A DNA stretch of 64,000 bases from Amycolatopsis marina (GTDB taxonomy: Bacteria; Actinomycetota; Actinomycetes; Mycobacteriales; Pseudonocardiaceae). Location of the stretch: contig NZ_FOKG01000008.1 of assembly GCF_900111885.1 (NCBI RefSeq), forward strand, positions 246,987 through 310,986, given 5' to 3'. The translations under genes and the position numbers were made by a program. The notes under the pieces are model-generated. The model did not search any database. It was not told the origin of the DNA and worked only from the letters and a program-made list of their open reading frames with translations. Positions 44,302 through 52,493 of the stretch are shown here, piece by piece (the stretch's first letter is position 1; each line of letters begins with the position of its first letter).

Positions 44302-45951
44302 TCACAGCGGAATGTTGCCGTGCTTCTTGGGCGGCAGCGTCTCGCGCTTGTCCCGCAGCAGGCGCAGCGCGCGGGCCACGTAGCCACGAGTGTGCGCCGG
44401 CGGGATGACGGAGTCCACATAGCCGCGCTCGGCGGCGACATAGGGGTTGCAGAGCGTGTCCTCGTACTCCTGGATGAGGTCGGCGCGCAGGGCGTCGACG
44501 TCGGCGCCCTCCTCCTTGGCCTTGCTCAACGTCTTGCGGTGCACGATGTTCGCCGCGCCCTGCGCGCCCATCACGGCGATCTGCGCGGTCGGCCATGCGA
44601 CGTTCACGTCGGCGCCGAGGTGCTTGGACCCCATCACGTCGTACGCGCCGCCGTAGGCCTTGCGGGTGATCACGGTGACCAGCGGGACGGTCGCCTCCGC
44701 GTAGGCGTAGATCAGTTTCGCCCCGCGCCGGATGATGCCGTTCCACTCCTGGTCGGTACCCGGAAGGAAGCCCGGCACGTCGACGAAGGTCAGCACCGGG
44801 ACGCTGAACGCGTCGCAGGTACGGACGAACCGTGCGGCCTTCTCCGAGGCGTCGATGTCGAGGCAGCCCGCGAACTGGGTCGGCTGGTTCGCGACGATCC
44901 CGACGCTCTGCCCGTCAATCCGGCCGAAGCCGACGACGATGTTGGGCGCGAAAAGCTCCTGCACCTCGAGGAACTCGCCCTCGTCGACGACACGGGTGAT
45001 GACCTCGCGCATGTCGTAGGGCTGGTTCACCGAGTCCGGGATCAACGTGTCCAGCTCGGCGTCCGACTCGGTGACGCCGTCTACGATGGACTCGCCGGAG
45101 GGCTCCGGCGCCTCGAACAGCGGCGGCTCGGAGAGGTTGTTCGAGGGCAGGAACGACAGCAGTTCCTTGACGTAGGCGATCGCGTCCTCGTCGTCGCTGC
45201 CCATGTAGTGCGCGTTGCCGGACTTGGTGTTGTGCGTGCGGGCGCCGCCGAGCTCCTCGAGGGTGACCTCCTCGCCGGTCACCGTCTTCACCACGTCCGG
45301 TCCGGTGATGAACATCTGCGAGGTCTGGTCGACCATCACCACGAAGTCGGTGAGCGCGGGGGAGTAGACGTGCCCGCCCGCGTTCGCGCCCATGATCAGC
45401 GAGATCTGCGGCACCACGCCGGAGGCCTTGACGTTGCGGGTGAAGATCTCCCCGTAGAGGCCGAGCGAGACGACACCTTCCTGGATCCGCGCGCCACCGC
45501 CCTCGTTGATCCCGACGATCGGCCTGCCGGTCTTGATGGCCAGGTCCATGACCTTGACGATCTTCTCGCCGTAGACCTCGCCGAGTGAGCCACCGAAGAC
45601 GGTCACGTCCTGGCTGAACACGCAGACCGGCCGGCCGTCGACCGTGCCGTAGCCGGTCACGACGCCGTCGCCGTACGGGCGGTTCTTCTCCTGACCGAAG
45701 TTGGTGGAGCGGTGCCGGGCGAGCTCGTCGAGCTCGACGAACGATCCGGGGTCGAGCAGCAGGTCGATCCGCTCACGAGCGGTCTTCTTGCCCTTGGCGT
45801 GCTGCCGCTCCACCGCGCGGGCCGACCCGGCGTGCACCGCGTCGTCGTAGCGCTGATAGAGATCGGCGAGTTTGCCTGCCGTCGTGTGGATGTCCGGTTT
45901 GGTGCCGGCCAGTTCAGGGGGCGTCCCGATCGGCTCCGTCGCGCTGCTCAT
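44302..45951 (-). CDS. accD: Acyl-CoA (propionyl-CoA) carboxylase beta subunit
   Basis: A 549-residue carboxyltransferase of the AccD5/PccB type that moves CO2 from biotin to propionyl-CoA, giving methylmalonyl-CoA. N-terminal [16 protein letters not shown], oxyanion-hole glycines in [13 protein letters not shown] and [19 protein letters not shown], and C-terminal [17 protein letters not shown] are characteristic. ATG 45951 overlaps the third 26-codon frame; the in-frame MCSPPASEA extension lies inside the element, as for mutB and accE. Divergent from birA, whose product biotinylates the partner AccA3. Confidence 0.95.
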   Translation of the reverse strand: MSSATEPIGTPPELAGTKPDIHTTAGKLADLYQRYDDAVHAGSARAVERQHAKGKKTARERIDLLLDPGSFVELDELARHRSTNFGQEKNRPYGDGVVTGYGTVDGRPVCVFSQDVTVFGGSLGEVYGEKIVKVMDLAIKTGRPIVGINEGGGARIQEGVVSLGLYGEIFTRNVKASGVVPQISLIMGANAGGHVYSPALTDFVVMVDQTSQMFITGPDVVKTVTGEEVTLEELGGARTHNTKSGNAHYMGSDDEDAIAYVKELLSFLPSNNLSEPPLFEAPEPSGESIVDGVTESDAELDTLIPDSVNQPYDMREVITRVVDEGEFLEVQELFAPNIVVGFGRIDGQSVGIVANQPTQFAGCLDIDASEKAARFVRTCDAFSVPVLTFVDVPGFLPGTDQEWNGIIRRGAKLIYAYAEATVPLVTVITRKAYGGAYDVMGSKHLGADVNVAWPTAQIAVMGAQGAANIVHRKTLSKAKEEGADVDALRADLIQEYEDTLCNPYVAAERGYVDSVIPPAHTRGYVARALRLLRDKRETLPPKKHGNIPL

Positions 45952-46028
45952 GACTTTTGCCTCACTCGCCGGCGGGCTGCACATCGCTCAGTGCCGTGCC
46001 CGGCTTGTTCACGGTGCCAGTCGCTCAT
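45948..46028 (-). CDS. 26-residue coupling ORF in 77-bp start-codon element, copy 3 (before accD)
   Basis: Peptide [12 protein letters not shown] followed by [14 protein letters not shown]; the TGA overlaps the accD ATG. Spacing from ATG to ATG is 77 bp and ATGAGC flanks both ends. This copy is not between two genes of an operon but is promoter-proximal: its ATG would be the first codon of the accD transcript, with a -10-like TAGGCT about 8 nt upstream. If real, it acts as a leader ORF through which ribosomes must pass to reach accD. Most diverged copy in codons 4-11. Confidence 0.5.
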   Translation of the reverse strand: MSDWHREQAGHGTERCAARRRVRQKS

Positions 46029-46043
46029 AGAGGCGCAGCCTAA

Positions 46044-46062
46044 CGACAGCAGCGCCCTGTCG
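46044..46062. promoter_or_regulatory. Dyad in the accD/birA divergent promoter region
   Basis: CGACAG-CAGCGCC-CTGTCG is a 6-bp-arm inverted repeat about 16 bp upstream of the accD leader ORF, overlapping the likely -35/-10 spacer on that strand. It could be an operator for acyl-CoA- or biotin-responsive control. Weak evidence. Confidence 0.35.
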
Positions 46063-46137
46063 CGCTGTGGCGTAGGCAACGTCACCGCTTGTCACCACGT
46101 GCGAGCGGGCACCGGAACAGGTCATAAGGTGCACCGT

Positions 46138-46965
46138 ATGGCTCCCATCGATGCGAGCAGGCTCCGCGCCGATCTGCTGCGGCCCGCAGGCCCCTACGCG
46201 GCGCTCGACGTGGTCTCTGTCACCGGCTCCACCAACGCCGACCTGCGGATGGCCGTCACCGAAGGGGCCGAGGACCGCACCGTGCTGATCGCCGAGGAGC
46301 AGACCGCGGGGTCGGGCCGGCGGGGCCGGGTCTGGAACTCGCCCCCGGGAGCGGGCATCTACTGCAGCGTGCTGCTGCGGCCCCGGGACGTCTCCTTTGC
46401 CCGGCTGGGTTCCCTCTCGGTCGTCGCGGGTCTCGCGGTGACCGACGTCGCCTCGGCACTCGGCGTCGACGCCGTGCTCAAGTGGCCCAACGACGTGCTC
46501 GCGGGCCCGGAACGGGGCAAGTGCGCGGGCATCCTGTCCGAGGCGGCGTCCTCCGACGAGATCGCCGTGGTGCTCGGGATCGGGCTGAACGTGCGCCCGT
46601 CCCCCGTGCCGGTGTCTCCCGGGCCGGGCGGCCTGCCCGCGACCTCGCTGCGGGAGCAGGGGGCGCGGACCACGGACCGCACACAGATCGCCGCGCTGCT
46701 GCTGGCCGCGCTCGCCGACCGCGAGGACAGCTGGCGGCAGGCGCGCGGGGATCTTGCCGCCGCGGGCCTGCTGCAGGACTACCGGGACCGGTGCGCGACG
46801 CTCGGTCAGGAGGTCAAGGCGATACTCGCCGACGGCGGCACGTTGTTCGGCGTCGCGGTCGATGTTGACGACGCGGGACAGCTGATCCTGGACACGGGCG
46901 GCAGGCGCCGCACCCTGTACGCGGGGGACGTGGTGCACCTGCGCTCACCGCAGCAGGCCTCATGA
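46138..46965 (+). CDS. birA: Biotin-[acetyl-CoA-carboxylase] ligase
   Basis: A 275-residue biotin protein ligase, class I (no N-terminal DNA-binding domain). Biotin/ATP-binding segments are VTGSTNADLR, EEQTAGSGRRGRVWNSPPG and LKWPNDVL, with the C-terminal SH3-like cap. It attaches biotin to AccA3. A -10-like TAAGGT (46125-46130) ends 7 nt before the ATG, suggesting a leaderless mRNA. Divergent from accD, as in M. tuberculosis (birA Rv3279c, accD5 Rv3280). Confidence 0.95.
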   Translation: MAPIDASRLRADLLRPAGPYAALDVVSVTGSTNADLRMAVTEGAEDRTVLIAEEQTAGSGRRGRVWNSPPGAGIYCSVLLRPRDVSFARLGSLSVVAGLAVTDVASALGVDAVLKWPNDVLAGPERGKCAGILSEAASSDEIAVVLGIGLNVRPSPVPVSPGPGGLPATSLREQGARTTDRTQIAALLLAALADREDSWRQARGDLAAAGLLQDYRDRCATLGQEVKAILADGGTLFGVAVDVDDAGQLILDTGGRRRTLYAGDVVHLRSPQQAS

Positions 46966-47084
46966 CGAACACGGTGACGAAACACCGCGCGATGAGCGGC
47001 CGAGGGGCCCCGCGCCGGTACGGTTGGCACACCAGTACTTAAGGGAGCCGGGCTCGTGGGCCCGCCGGGACGGGGAGCGTTCGA

Positions 47085-47666
47085 GTGGCCTATCCAGACG
47101 ATCTGCTCAGCGAGGGCGAGAGCATCGTGGTGCACAAGCACCCGCACTTCAAGATGCTGGTCGTCCCGGTGTTCGTGCTGCTGCTCACGCTGGGCGCCGG
47201 TATCTGGCTCGCGCTGCTGGCGCGGGACATCTCGCCGCCGTGGGACCTGATCACCCTGATCGCCATCGGCGCGGTCGCGCTGCTGCTGGTCGTGTGGCTG
47301 TTCCTCGCGCCGTTGGTGCGCTGGCGCACGACGCACTTCATCGTCACCTCCGACCGGGTCATCGCGCGGGAGGGCGTGATCAAGCGCACGGGAATCGACA
47401 TCCCGATGTCGCGGATCAACAGCGTCCAGTTCGAGCACGGCCTGCTCGACCGGGTCTTCGGCTGCGGGACGCTGATCATCGAGTCGGCGTCGGACCAGCC
47501 GTTGAAGTTCGACGACATCCCGAGCGTGGAGAAGGTGCACACCTTCATCTACCGCGAGGTCAATGACAACCCGTACGACGACTACGCGGAACGGGGTCAG
47601 GCAGGGCCGGGATTCGACGAGGAACCACCGCCGCCGCAGCCCCGCACGCGCGGACGGAGGCGCTGA
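47085..47666 (+). CDS. Bacterial PH-domain (bPH2) membrane protein
   Basis: A 193-residue protein with two adjacent TM helices (about 24-46 and 55-77) and a bPH2 domain (about 80-155: TTHFIVTSDRVIAREGVIKR, then IPMSRINSVQFEHGLLDRVF). The C-terminal tail is acidic/Pro-rich. The same gene follows birA in mycobacteria (Rv3278c). It may help organise the membrane; no enzymatic role. GTG start; the HMG-CoA lyase gene begins 7 bp after its stop. Confidence 0.88.
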   Translation: MAYPDDLLSEGESIVVHKHPHFKMLVVPVFVLLLTLGAGIWLALLARDISPPWDLITLIAIGAVALLLVVWLFLAPLVRWRTTHFIVTSDRVIAREGVIKRTGIDIPMSRINSVQFEHGLLDRVFGCGTLIIESASDQPLKFDDIPSVEKVHTFIYREVNDNPYDDYAERGQAGPGFDEEPPPPQPRTRGRRR

Positions 47667-47673
47667 GCCTGCC

Positions 47674-48618
47674 ATGGGTGCACGTGAACTGGACCTGCCC
47701 GAGCGGGTGGCCTCCTCGGGCGAGCTGCCGGAGCGGGTGACGATCTGGGAGGTCGGTGCCAGGGACGGCCTGCAGAACGAGTCGGTGTCCGTGCCGGTGG
47801 AGGTGAAGCTGGAGTTCCTCGACCGGCTGGCCCGTGCCGGGCTCCCCGTGCTCGAGGCGACCAGTTTCGTGCATCCGAAGTGGGTGCCGCAGCTGGCCGA
47901 TGCCGAGGAACTGCTGGCGCGCCTCGACGCGCACGACCAGGTGCGGTATCCCGTGCTGGTGCCCAACGAGAAGGGCCTGGACCGGGCGCTCGCGGCGGGT
48001 GTGCGCGAGATCGCGGTGTTCGCGAGCGCGACGGAGACGTTCGCCCGCCGCAACCTCAACTCGGGTCTCGACGAGCAGTTCGCGATGTTCGAGCCCGTGG
48101 TGTCCAGGGCCCGCGCCGAAGGGCTCGAGGTGCGCGGCTACCTGTCGATGTGCTTCGGTGATCCGTGGGAGGGCGCGGTGCCCGCGGAGCAGGTGGCGCG
48201 CACCGGCGCCCGGCTGCTCGACCTCGGGTGTGGGCAGCTCTCCCTCGGCGACACCATCGGCGTCGCGACGCCTGGACAGGTGGAACGCCTGGTCAGCGCA
48301 TTCGGTGCGGCCGGGACCGGGCCGGACGTCCTCGCGGTGCACTTCCACGACACCTACGGGCAGGCACTGGCCAACACCCTCGCGGCGCTTCGTCTCGGTG
48401 TGTGCACGGTGGACTCTTCGGCCGGTGGCCTCGGCGGCTGCCCGTACGCCGAGTCCGCGACCGGCAACCTGGCGACGGAGGACCTGGTGTGGATGCTCGA
48501 CGGGCTGGGTGTCGAGCACGGCGTCGACCTGGACGCGCTGGTCGCGACGAGCGCCTGGATGGCCGGAAAGCTCGGCAGACCGAGTCCCTCGCGAGTGGTC
48601 CGCGCGCTCGCCGGCTGA
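47674..48618 (+). CDS. Hydroxymethylglutaryl-CoA lyase
   Basis: A 314-residue HMGL-like TIM-barrel lyase splitting HMG-CoA to acetyl-CoA and acetoacetate in leucine degradation. EVGARDGLQNE at the barrel start, ATSFVHPKWVPQ, the metal-binding HFHDTYGQALAN and the catalytic-cysteine loop GGLGGCPYAESATGN are all intact. ATG 47674 follows the PH-domain stop by 7 bp. Fits the acyl-CoA theme of the window. Confidence 0.95.
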   Translation: MGARELDLPERVASSGELPERVTIWEVGARDGLQNESVSVPVEVKLEFLDRLARAGLPVLEATSFVHPKWVPQLADAEELLARLDAHDQVRYPVLVPNEKGLDRALAAGVREIAVFASATETFARRNLNSGLDEQFAMFEPVVSRARAEGLEVRGYLSMCFGDPWEGAVPAEQVARTGARLLDLGCGQLSLGDTIGVATPGQVERLVSAFGAAGTGPDVLAVHFHDTYGQALANTLAALRLGVCTVDSSAGGLGGCPYAESATGNLATEDLVWMLDGLGVEHGVDLDALVATSAWMAGKLGRPSPSRVVRALAG

Positions 48619-48766
48619 GGCGCGGTGCCGGTGGACCTCGTCGCCGCATTCCCGCAGGGGAGCTTCACCCGAACGGGGCGTCGAAATCCTGGCAGAGCGC
48701 GGAACCATGCGTGTGCAGCGTGCGTCTGAGTCCCAGCCGACCGCTGTCCACATCGGGGAGGACGCC

Positions 48767-49204
48767 GTGACCGAGCACAGCGCGCGCGTGCAGCAACTGC
48801 TCGCCGACTACCGCGACAGCCGCGAGCAACTCGCCACCGCGCATCGCGAGCTGAGTGCTGTCCGCGCGTCGGCGACAGCGGCGGGTGGCCTGGTCACCGC
48901 GACCACCGGGCCGAAGGGAACCCTCACCGGACTGGTCATCGCCGACGAGGCGTACCAGCGCTACCGGCCCGCCGAACTGGCCGAGCAGATCGTGCGGGCA
49001 ACGGCCGAGGCGACCGTGCGCTCACTCGCGGCGGCTGCCGAGGTGCTCGCCCCCGCGCTCGGCGAAGGTGCCGACCCGCAGGCGCTGCTGCTGGGCACCG
49101 GCGATCTCGGCGCCGACGAACTCTCCGCGGCCGCACCCCGCGAGGACGACAGCTTCGAGAACCAGTCCTGGGTGGGCGAGACGCGATGGCCGAGCGCGAG
49201 GTGA
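48767..49204 (+). CDS. YbaB/EbfC-like protein of a type VII toxin cassette
   Basis: A 145-residue protein. An N-terminal coiled-coil helix (HSARVQQLLADYRDSREQL) is followed by a beta-sheet part (GLVTATTGPKGTLTGLVIAD) and a helix (RPAELAEQIVRATAEATVRSL, split here by wording), the YbaB/EbfC fold. In actinomycetes such proteins are commonly encoded just upstream of WXG100-like/toxin genes and may act as chaperone or accessory. GTG 48767 has GGGGAGGA upstream. It overlaps the next gene by 19 nt. Confidence 0.8.
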   Translation: MTEHSARVQQLLADYRDSREQLATAHRELSAVRASATAAGGLVTATTGPKGTLTGLVIADEAYQRYRPAELAEQIVRATAEATVRSLAAAAEVLAPALGEGADPQALLLGTGDLGADELSAAAPREDDSFENQSWVGETRWPSAR

Positions 49205-49533
49205 CCCCGGCCCAGGGATTCGCCGCCGACCCCGACCGCCTGCTGGTGGTCGCGGGCGACTTCGACGGCCTCGCGGCGCGCGCCGCAGCCATCGCCACCG
49301 AACTGGGCGGGGTACTGGCGGGCGCCACCGTGCCGCCGTGGGGCGACGACGAGGTCGGCCGCGGCTTCGCCGCTTCGCACGAACAGCGGGCGATCCGGGC
49401 GCTGGATCGAATCGAGGGGCTCGCGGGCGAGCTGGCGGCGATGGGCGCACGGTTCTCGAGCGCGGCCGCGGCCTACCGCGACGCGGACGAGGCCGCCGTC
49501 GCCGACGTCGCCGGTACCGAAGCAGGGGACTAG
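49186..49533 (+). CDS. WXG100-like (ESX-associated) small helical protein
   Basis: A 115-residue, mostly helical, Ala-rich protein with the motif VPPWGDDEVGRGF at the helix turn, in the place where WXG100 proteins carry W-x-G. Lengths of both helices (about 18-45 and 58-100) fit the family. It is expected to be a type VII secretion partner or targeting factor for the TNT protein encoded 11 bp downstream. The start overlaps the YbaB-like gene. Confidence 0.8.
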   Translation: MAEREVTPAQGFAADPDRLLVVAGDFDGLAARAAAIATELGGVLAGATVPPWGDDEVGRGFAASHEQRAIRALDRIEGLAGELAAMGARFSSAAAAYRDADEAAVADVAGTEAGD

Positions 49534-49544
49534 AGGCGGACATC

Positions 49545-51338
49545 GTGGGAATCGAACTGCCCGCCGAGCTGTCCGGAATCGCCGTGGCCACCGGACTGAC
49601 CTGGCCCGAGGCCGACGAGGACGTGCTGCGAGCGCACGCCGTTGCCTGGCGGGACGCGCAGGAACTCCTGAGCGTCCTTGCCGCGGACGCCGACACCGCC
49701 GCCGCGGATGGGTTCGCCGCTCTTGGCGCCACGGCGGCCGACGCCGCCAGGTCGGCGTGGTCCGGTCTCAGCGATGCCGACGAGGGAGTGCTGGGCAACG
49801 CGGCCAGGGAGGCCGGCCAGGCGGCGGAGCGGCTCGAGCGAGCGGCCGAGCAGATCGCCGAGGCCAAGGTGGAGCTGGTCCGGCAACTGGTCCGTGCCGC
49901 CGAGAACACCGAGGCTGCCCGTGTCGCAGCCGGGGCGGGCCACCCGGCCGCACTGCTGGGCGTGGACATCACCATCCGGAGCGCGGCGGCCGGGCTCGCC
50001 GCCGTGACCGAGGGGCTGGCCGAGGTCGTCGGAACCTCCGGCGGGGCGGTGCCGGTGGAGGCGGGACCGGCCGATCCGCTGGCCGGCCCGCGGGGGGAGC
50101 ACGGGCAGGCGGGACTGATTAGCGCCGTGACCGGGGTGCCGGTCGAGTTGGTGGCGGCTGTGGCGGTCGGGAGTGGGGAATACGAGTACACAGATCGCGA
50201 ACACGTGTCCGCGGCTGGCACACAGGTGTCCGCGGACGGCGCACAGGTGTCCATGGACGGCGACACAGGGCCGATACCGATCGTGCACCGGGGTGGTTTC
50301 GCCGACGCGCCGACGCCGCGGTCTGGGGTGACCACGGCCGCCGGGTTCGTCGGCGGTCCTGGGGCACCCGGCGGAGCACCGCCGATGCCGTATGGGCCGC
50401 CGCCCGCGCCCGGCGGGTTCGGTGGATATCCCGCGGCCGGCGCGCCGGGCGGATACGCGGGGTACGGCGGTCACGTGGGCGGCGGGGGGTACGGCGGGCA
50501 GGGCGCCGGTCAGTGGGGCGCGCAGCCGCAGCGCGGCGCACCCGCCCCGCAGACGCCGCAACCACCACCCGCGCCCCGTGCGCCGCGGTCGGCGCAGCCG
50601 CAGCAGGCCCCGCCGCCGATTCCACTGTCCTACGGCGCGCCGAGGCAGGAGCGGGAGAGCATCGTGGCGCTCTTCCTGGTGCACATGTTCCCCATCGGGC
50701 ACCTGCCGGTCGCCTCCGCACGGCCGGCCCGCCAGCTGCCGTCGCCTCCCGAGGAACTGGACTACGCCGCGGGGCTGCGTTTCGCCCCCCACGACCATCC
50801 GCGTTCCGGGCTGATCGACCCCGCGCACGCGCTCGACTCCCTTCGTGCGGGCGAGCGACGGCCCGCCGCCCCGCCGGTCGAGGTGCTGCCGAGCCCCCCG
50901 ACCCGACTGACCGAGGACCACGATCCGCTCGCCGGGATGTCGGAGCGGGACTGGGAACACCGGTATCTGGTGCGCACCGCGAGTGGCCGCGTGGAGTACG
51001 TCTGGCCGCCCGGCGAGTCCTACCCGGAGGGTGGGCAGGCCGAGGGGGAACCGGTGCTGCTGGCCGTGGGGACCCCGTTGGACCGGTTCGGCACGGCGGC
51101 CGGGCGCGTGTTCGCCCCGGAGGGCACCCCGTTTGCCCGGCGCTCGCTGCCGCCCGCGCACCTCGAGGCCGGTTACCGGCGTTATCGCGTGCTGCGCGAA
51201 CTGCCCGCGTGGCGCGCGATGTCGGCAGGCTGGTTCGGCCAGCCCGGTGGCGGCGTGCGCATCAGGACGATCTATTCCGCCGCCGAGCTGGTGACGCTGG
51301 GCTACCTTGCCGACGTCACCTTCGAGGCAGAGAGCTAG
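49545..51338 (+). CDS. Type VII-like secreted toxin with C-terminal TNT (NAD+ glycohydrolase) domain
   Basis: A 597-residue polymorphic toxin. The N-terminal Ala-rich helical domain (about 1-180; GLTWPEADEDVLRAHAVAW) resembles CpnT/LXG-type delivery domains. The Gly/Pro/Gln-rich linker spans about 245-375. The C-terminal TNT domain (about 466-597) shows VEYVWPPGESYPEGG, LDRFGTAAGRVFAPEGTPF, RRSLPP and WFGQPGGGVRI, the pattern of tuberculosis necrotizing toxin, which degrades NAD+. The conserved DRFG Arg and WFGQ Gln are present, so it looks catalytically intact. An adjacent small acidic gene is the likely immunity protein. GTG start with GAGGCGGA upstream. Confidence 0.9.
   Translation: MGIELPAELSGIAVATGLTWPEADEDVLRAHAVAWRDAQELLSVLAADADTAAADGFAALGATAADAARSAWSGLSDADEGVLGNAAREAGQAAERLERAAEQIAEAKVELVRQLVRAAENTEAARVAAGAGHPAALLGVDITIRSAAAGLAAVTEGLAEVVGTSGGAVPVEAGPADPLAGPRGEHGQAGLISAVTGVPVELVAAVAVGSGEYEYTDREHVSAAGTQVSADGAQVSMDGDTGPIPIVHRGGFADAPTPRSGVTTAAGFVGGPGAPGGAPPMPYGPPPAPGGFGGYPAAGAPGGYAGYGGHVGGGGYGGQGAGQWGAQPQRGAPAPQTPQPPPAPRAPRSAQPQQAPPPIPLSYGAPRQERESIVALFLVHMFPIGHLPVASARPARQLPSPPEELDYAAGLRFAPHDHPRSGLIDPAHALDSLRAGERRPAAPPVEVLPSPPTRLTEDHDPLAGMSERDWEHRYLVRTASGRVEYVWPPGESYPEGGQAEGEPVLLAVGTPLDRFGTAAGRVFAPEGTPFARRSLPPAHLEAGYRRYRVLRELPAWRAMSAGWFGQPGGGVRIRTIYSAAELVTLGYLADVTFEAES
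50199..50261 (+). repeat. Three in-frame 21-bp repeats inside the TNT toxin gene
   Basis: Three consecutive 21-bp units (50199-50219, 50220-50240, 50241-50261) encode heptads EHVSAAG, TQVSADG and AQVSMDG, residues 219-239, between the N-terminal domain and the linker. The DNA resembles the intergenic 21-bp repeats at 7.0, 28.3 and 29.4 kb, for example CGCGATCTGTGTAC on the minus strand at 50184-50197. Confidence 0.65.
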
Positions 51339-51377
51339 TCGAGCCAGAGACACAGGCAAGAGATTGTTGGGAGCAGC

Positions 51378-51647
51378 ATGAACGTCGAGTCGATCGTGCG
51401 CTGGCTCGAGGCGCTCGGGGTGCCGCGTGAGGTGATCTCGATCGAGACCGAGGCGGACAACACGTGGTGCCTGCTGCGGGCCGACGAGCAGGAGGACGGC
51501 GAGGGCGCGTGGGAGGTGTTCTGGCGCGAGCAGGGCAACCGCTACGACTGGGCGCGGTTCAGCAACGAGCAGGTCGCCTGCCACTACCTGTTCGGCAGGC
51601 TGGCGTGGGCGCAGGTGGCGCGGGGCGCGGTGGGCGTCCTGCCCTGA
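51378..51647 (+). CDS. Candidate immunity protein for the TNT toxin
   Basis: An 89-residue, strongly acidic soluble protein (VLP C-terminus; EQEDGEGAWEVFWREQGNRY) with no signal peptide, encoded 39 bp downstream of the TNT gene with GGGAG 4 nt before its ATG. Size, charge and position fit a cytoplasmic immunity factor that blocks the NAD+ glycohydrolase before export. It does not resemble the longer mycobacterial IFT sequence as I know it, so the assignment is by context only. Confidence 0.7.
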   Translation: MNVESIVRWLEALGVPREVISIETEADNTWCLLRADEQEDGEGAWEVFWREQGNRYDWARFSNEQVACHYLFGRLAWAQVARGAVGVLP

Positions 51648-51659
51648 CCCGCCCGGACA

Positions 51660-52451
51660 TCAGCCGCGGTGCCGGTTCAGCAGCTCCAGGGTGGCCTCGT
51701 GCAGGAGACCGTTGGTGGACAGGGCCGAACCGCCGTCGAAGGTCGCTGCCCCGGTGAGGTCGGTGAAGCGGCCGCCCGCCTCGGTGACGAGCACCTGCGC
51801 CGCGGCGACGTCCCACGGGTTCACGATCGCCTCGGCGGCGATGTCGATCGCGCCCTCCGCGACGAGGCAGTGGTGCCAGAAGTCGCCGAACGCCCGGTTC
51901 TCCCAGCAGGCGTCGGTCAGCGCGAGGTAGGCATCTCGGGAGTGGTGCTCGCCCCAGGAACCGAGGTGCGTCGTGGACAGGTAGGAGTCCGCGAGACCCT
52001 CGACCTTCGACACAGCCAGCCGATGCTCACCCGCGCCGTCGCGCAGCCAGGCCCCGCCACCGGTCGCCGCCCACCAGCGCCTGCCGAGCAGGGGGGCACT
52101 GACCACTCCCACGACCGGGCTGCCGTCGGAGACCAGCGCGATCAGCGTCGCCCATACGGGTAGCCCGCGGAGGAAGTTCTTGGTGCCGTCGATGGGGTCC
52201 ATCAGCCAGGTCCGCCCCGGCCCCGACACGGCTCCGCCGCGCTCCTCGCCCGCCACCGCGTCGTCGGGCCGCTCGGCGAGCAGCACGTCCCTGAGCGCGT
52301 CCTCCACCGCCGTGTCCGCGTCGGTGACCGGCGTCCGGTCCGGCTTGCTGCGCACGGTCAGGTCCCGCGCACGGAAGCGCGCGGCGGTGATCCGGTCGGC
52401 GGCATCGGCCAAGCGGTGGGCGAGGCTCAGATCATCGGCATACGGCGACAC
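51660..52451 (-). CDS. hisN: Inositol monophosphatase family / histidinol-phosphatase
   Basis: A 263-residue Mg-dependent phosphatase. Metal-binding DPIDGTKNFLRGLPVW and the second-motif NPWDVAAAQVLVTEAGG are intact, with AGEERGG upstream. Best match is the HisN group of actinobacteria, which dephosphorylates histidinol phosphate; inositol-phosphatase activity cannot be excluded. GTG start, 42 bp from the divergent response regulator. Confidence 0.88.
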   Translation of the reverse strand: MSPYADDLSLAHRLADAADRITAARFRARDLTVRSKPDRTPVTDADTAVEDALRDVLLAERPDDAVAGEERGGAVSGPGRTWLMDPIDGTKNFLRGLPVWATLIALVSDGSPVVGVVSAPLLGRRWWAATGGGAWLRDGAGEHRLAVSKVEGLADSYLSTTHLGSWGEHHSRDAYLALTDACWENRAFGDFWHHCLVAEGAIDIAAEAIVNPWDVAAAQVLVTEAGGRFTDLTGAATFDGGSALSTNGLLHEATLELLNRHRG

Positions 52452-52493
52452 GACTCCGATCGTCGCACGGGGTTGCGCCGTAGAGTTGACCAG

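Noticed and set aside
51350..51377. GGCAAGAGAT upstream of the candidate immunity gene as a remnant of the 77-bp element
   Set aside because: Only 10 bp match, there is no ATGAGC at either side and the spacing to the ATG is different; likely coincidence.
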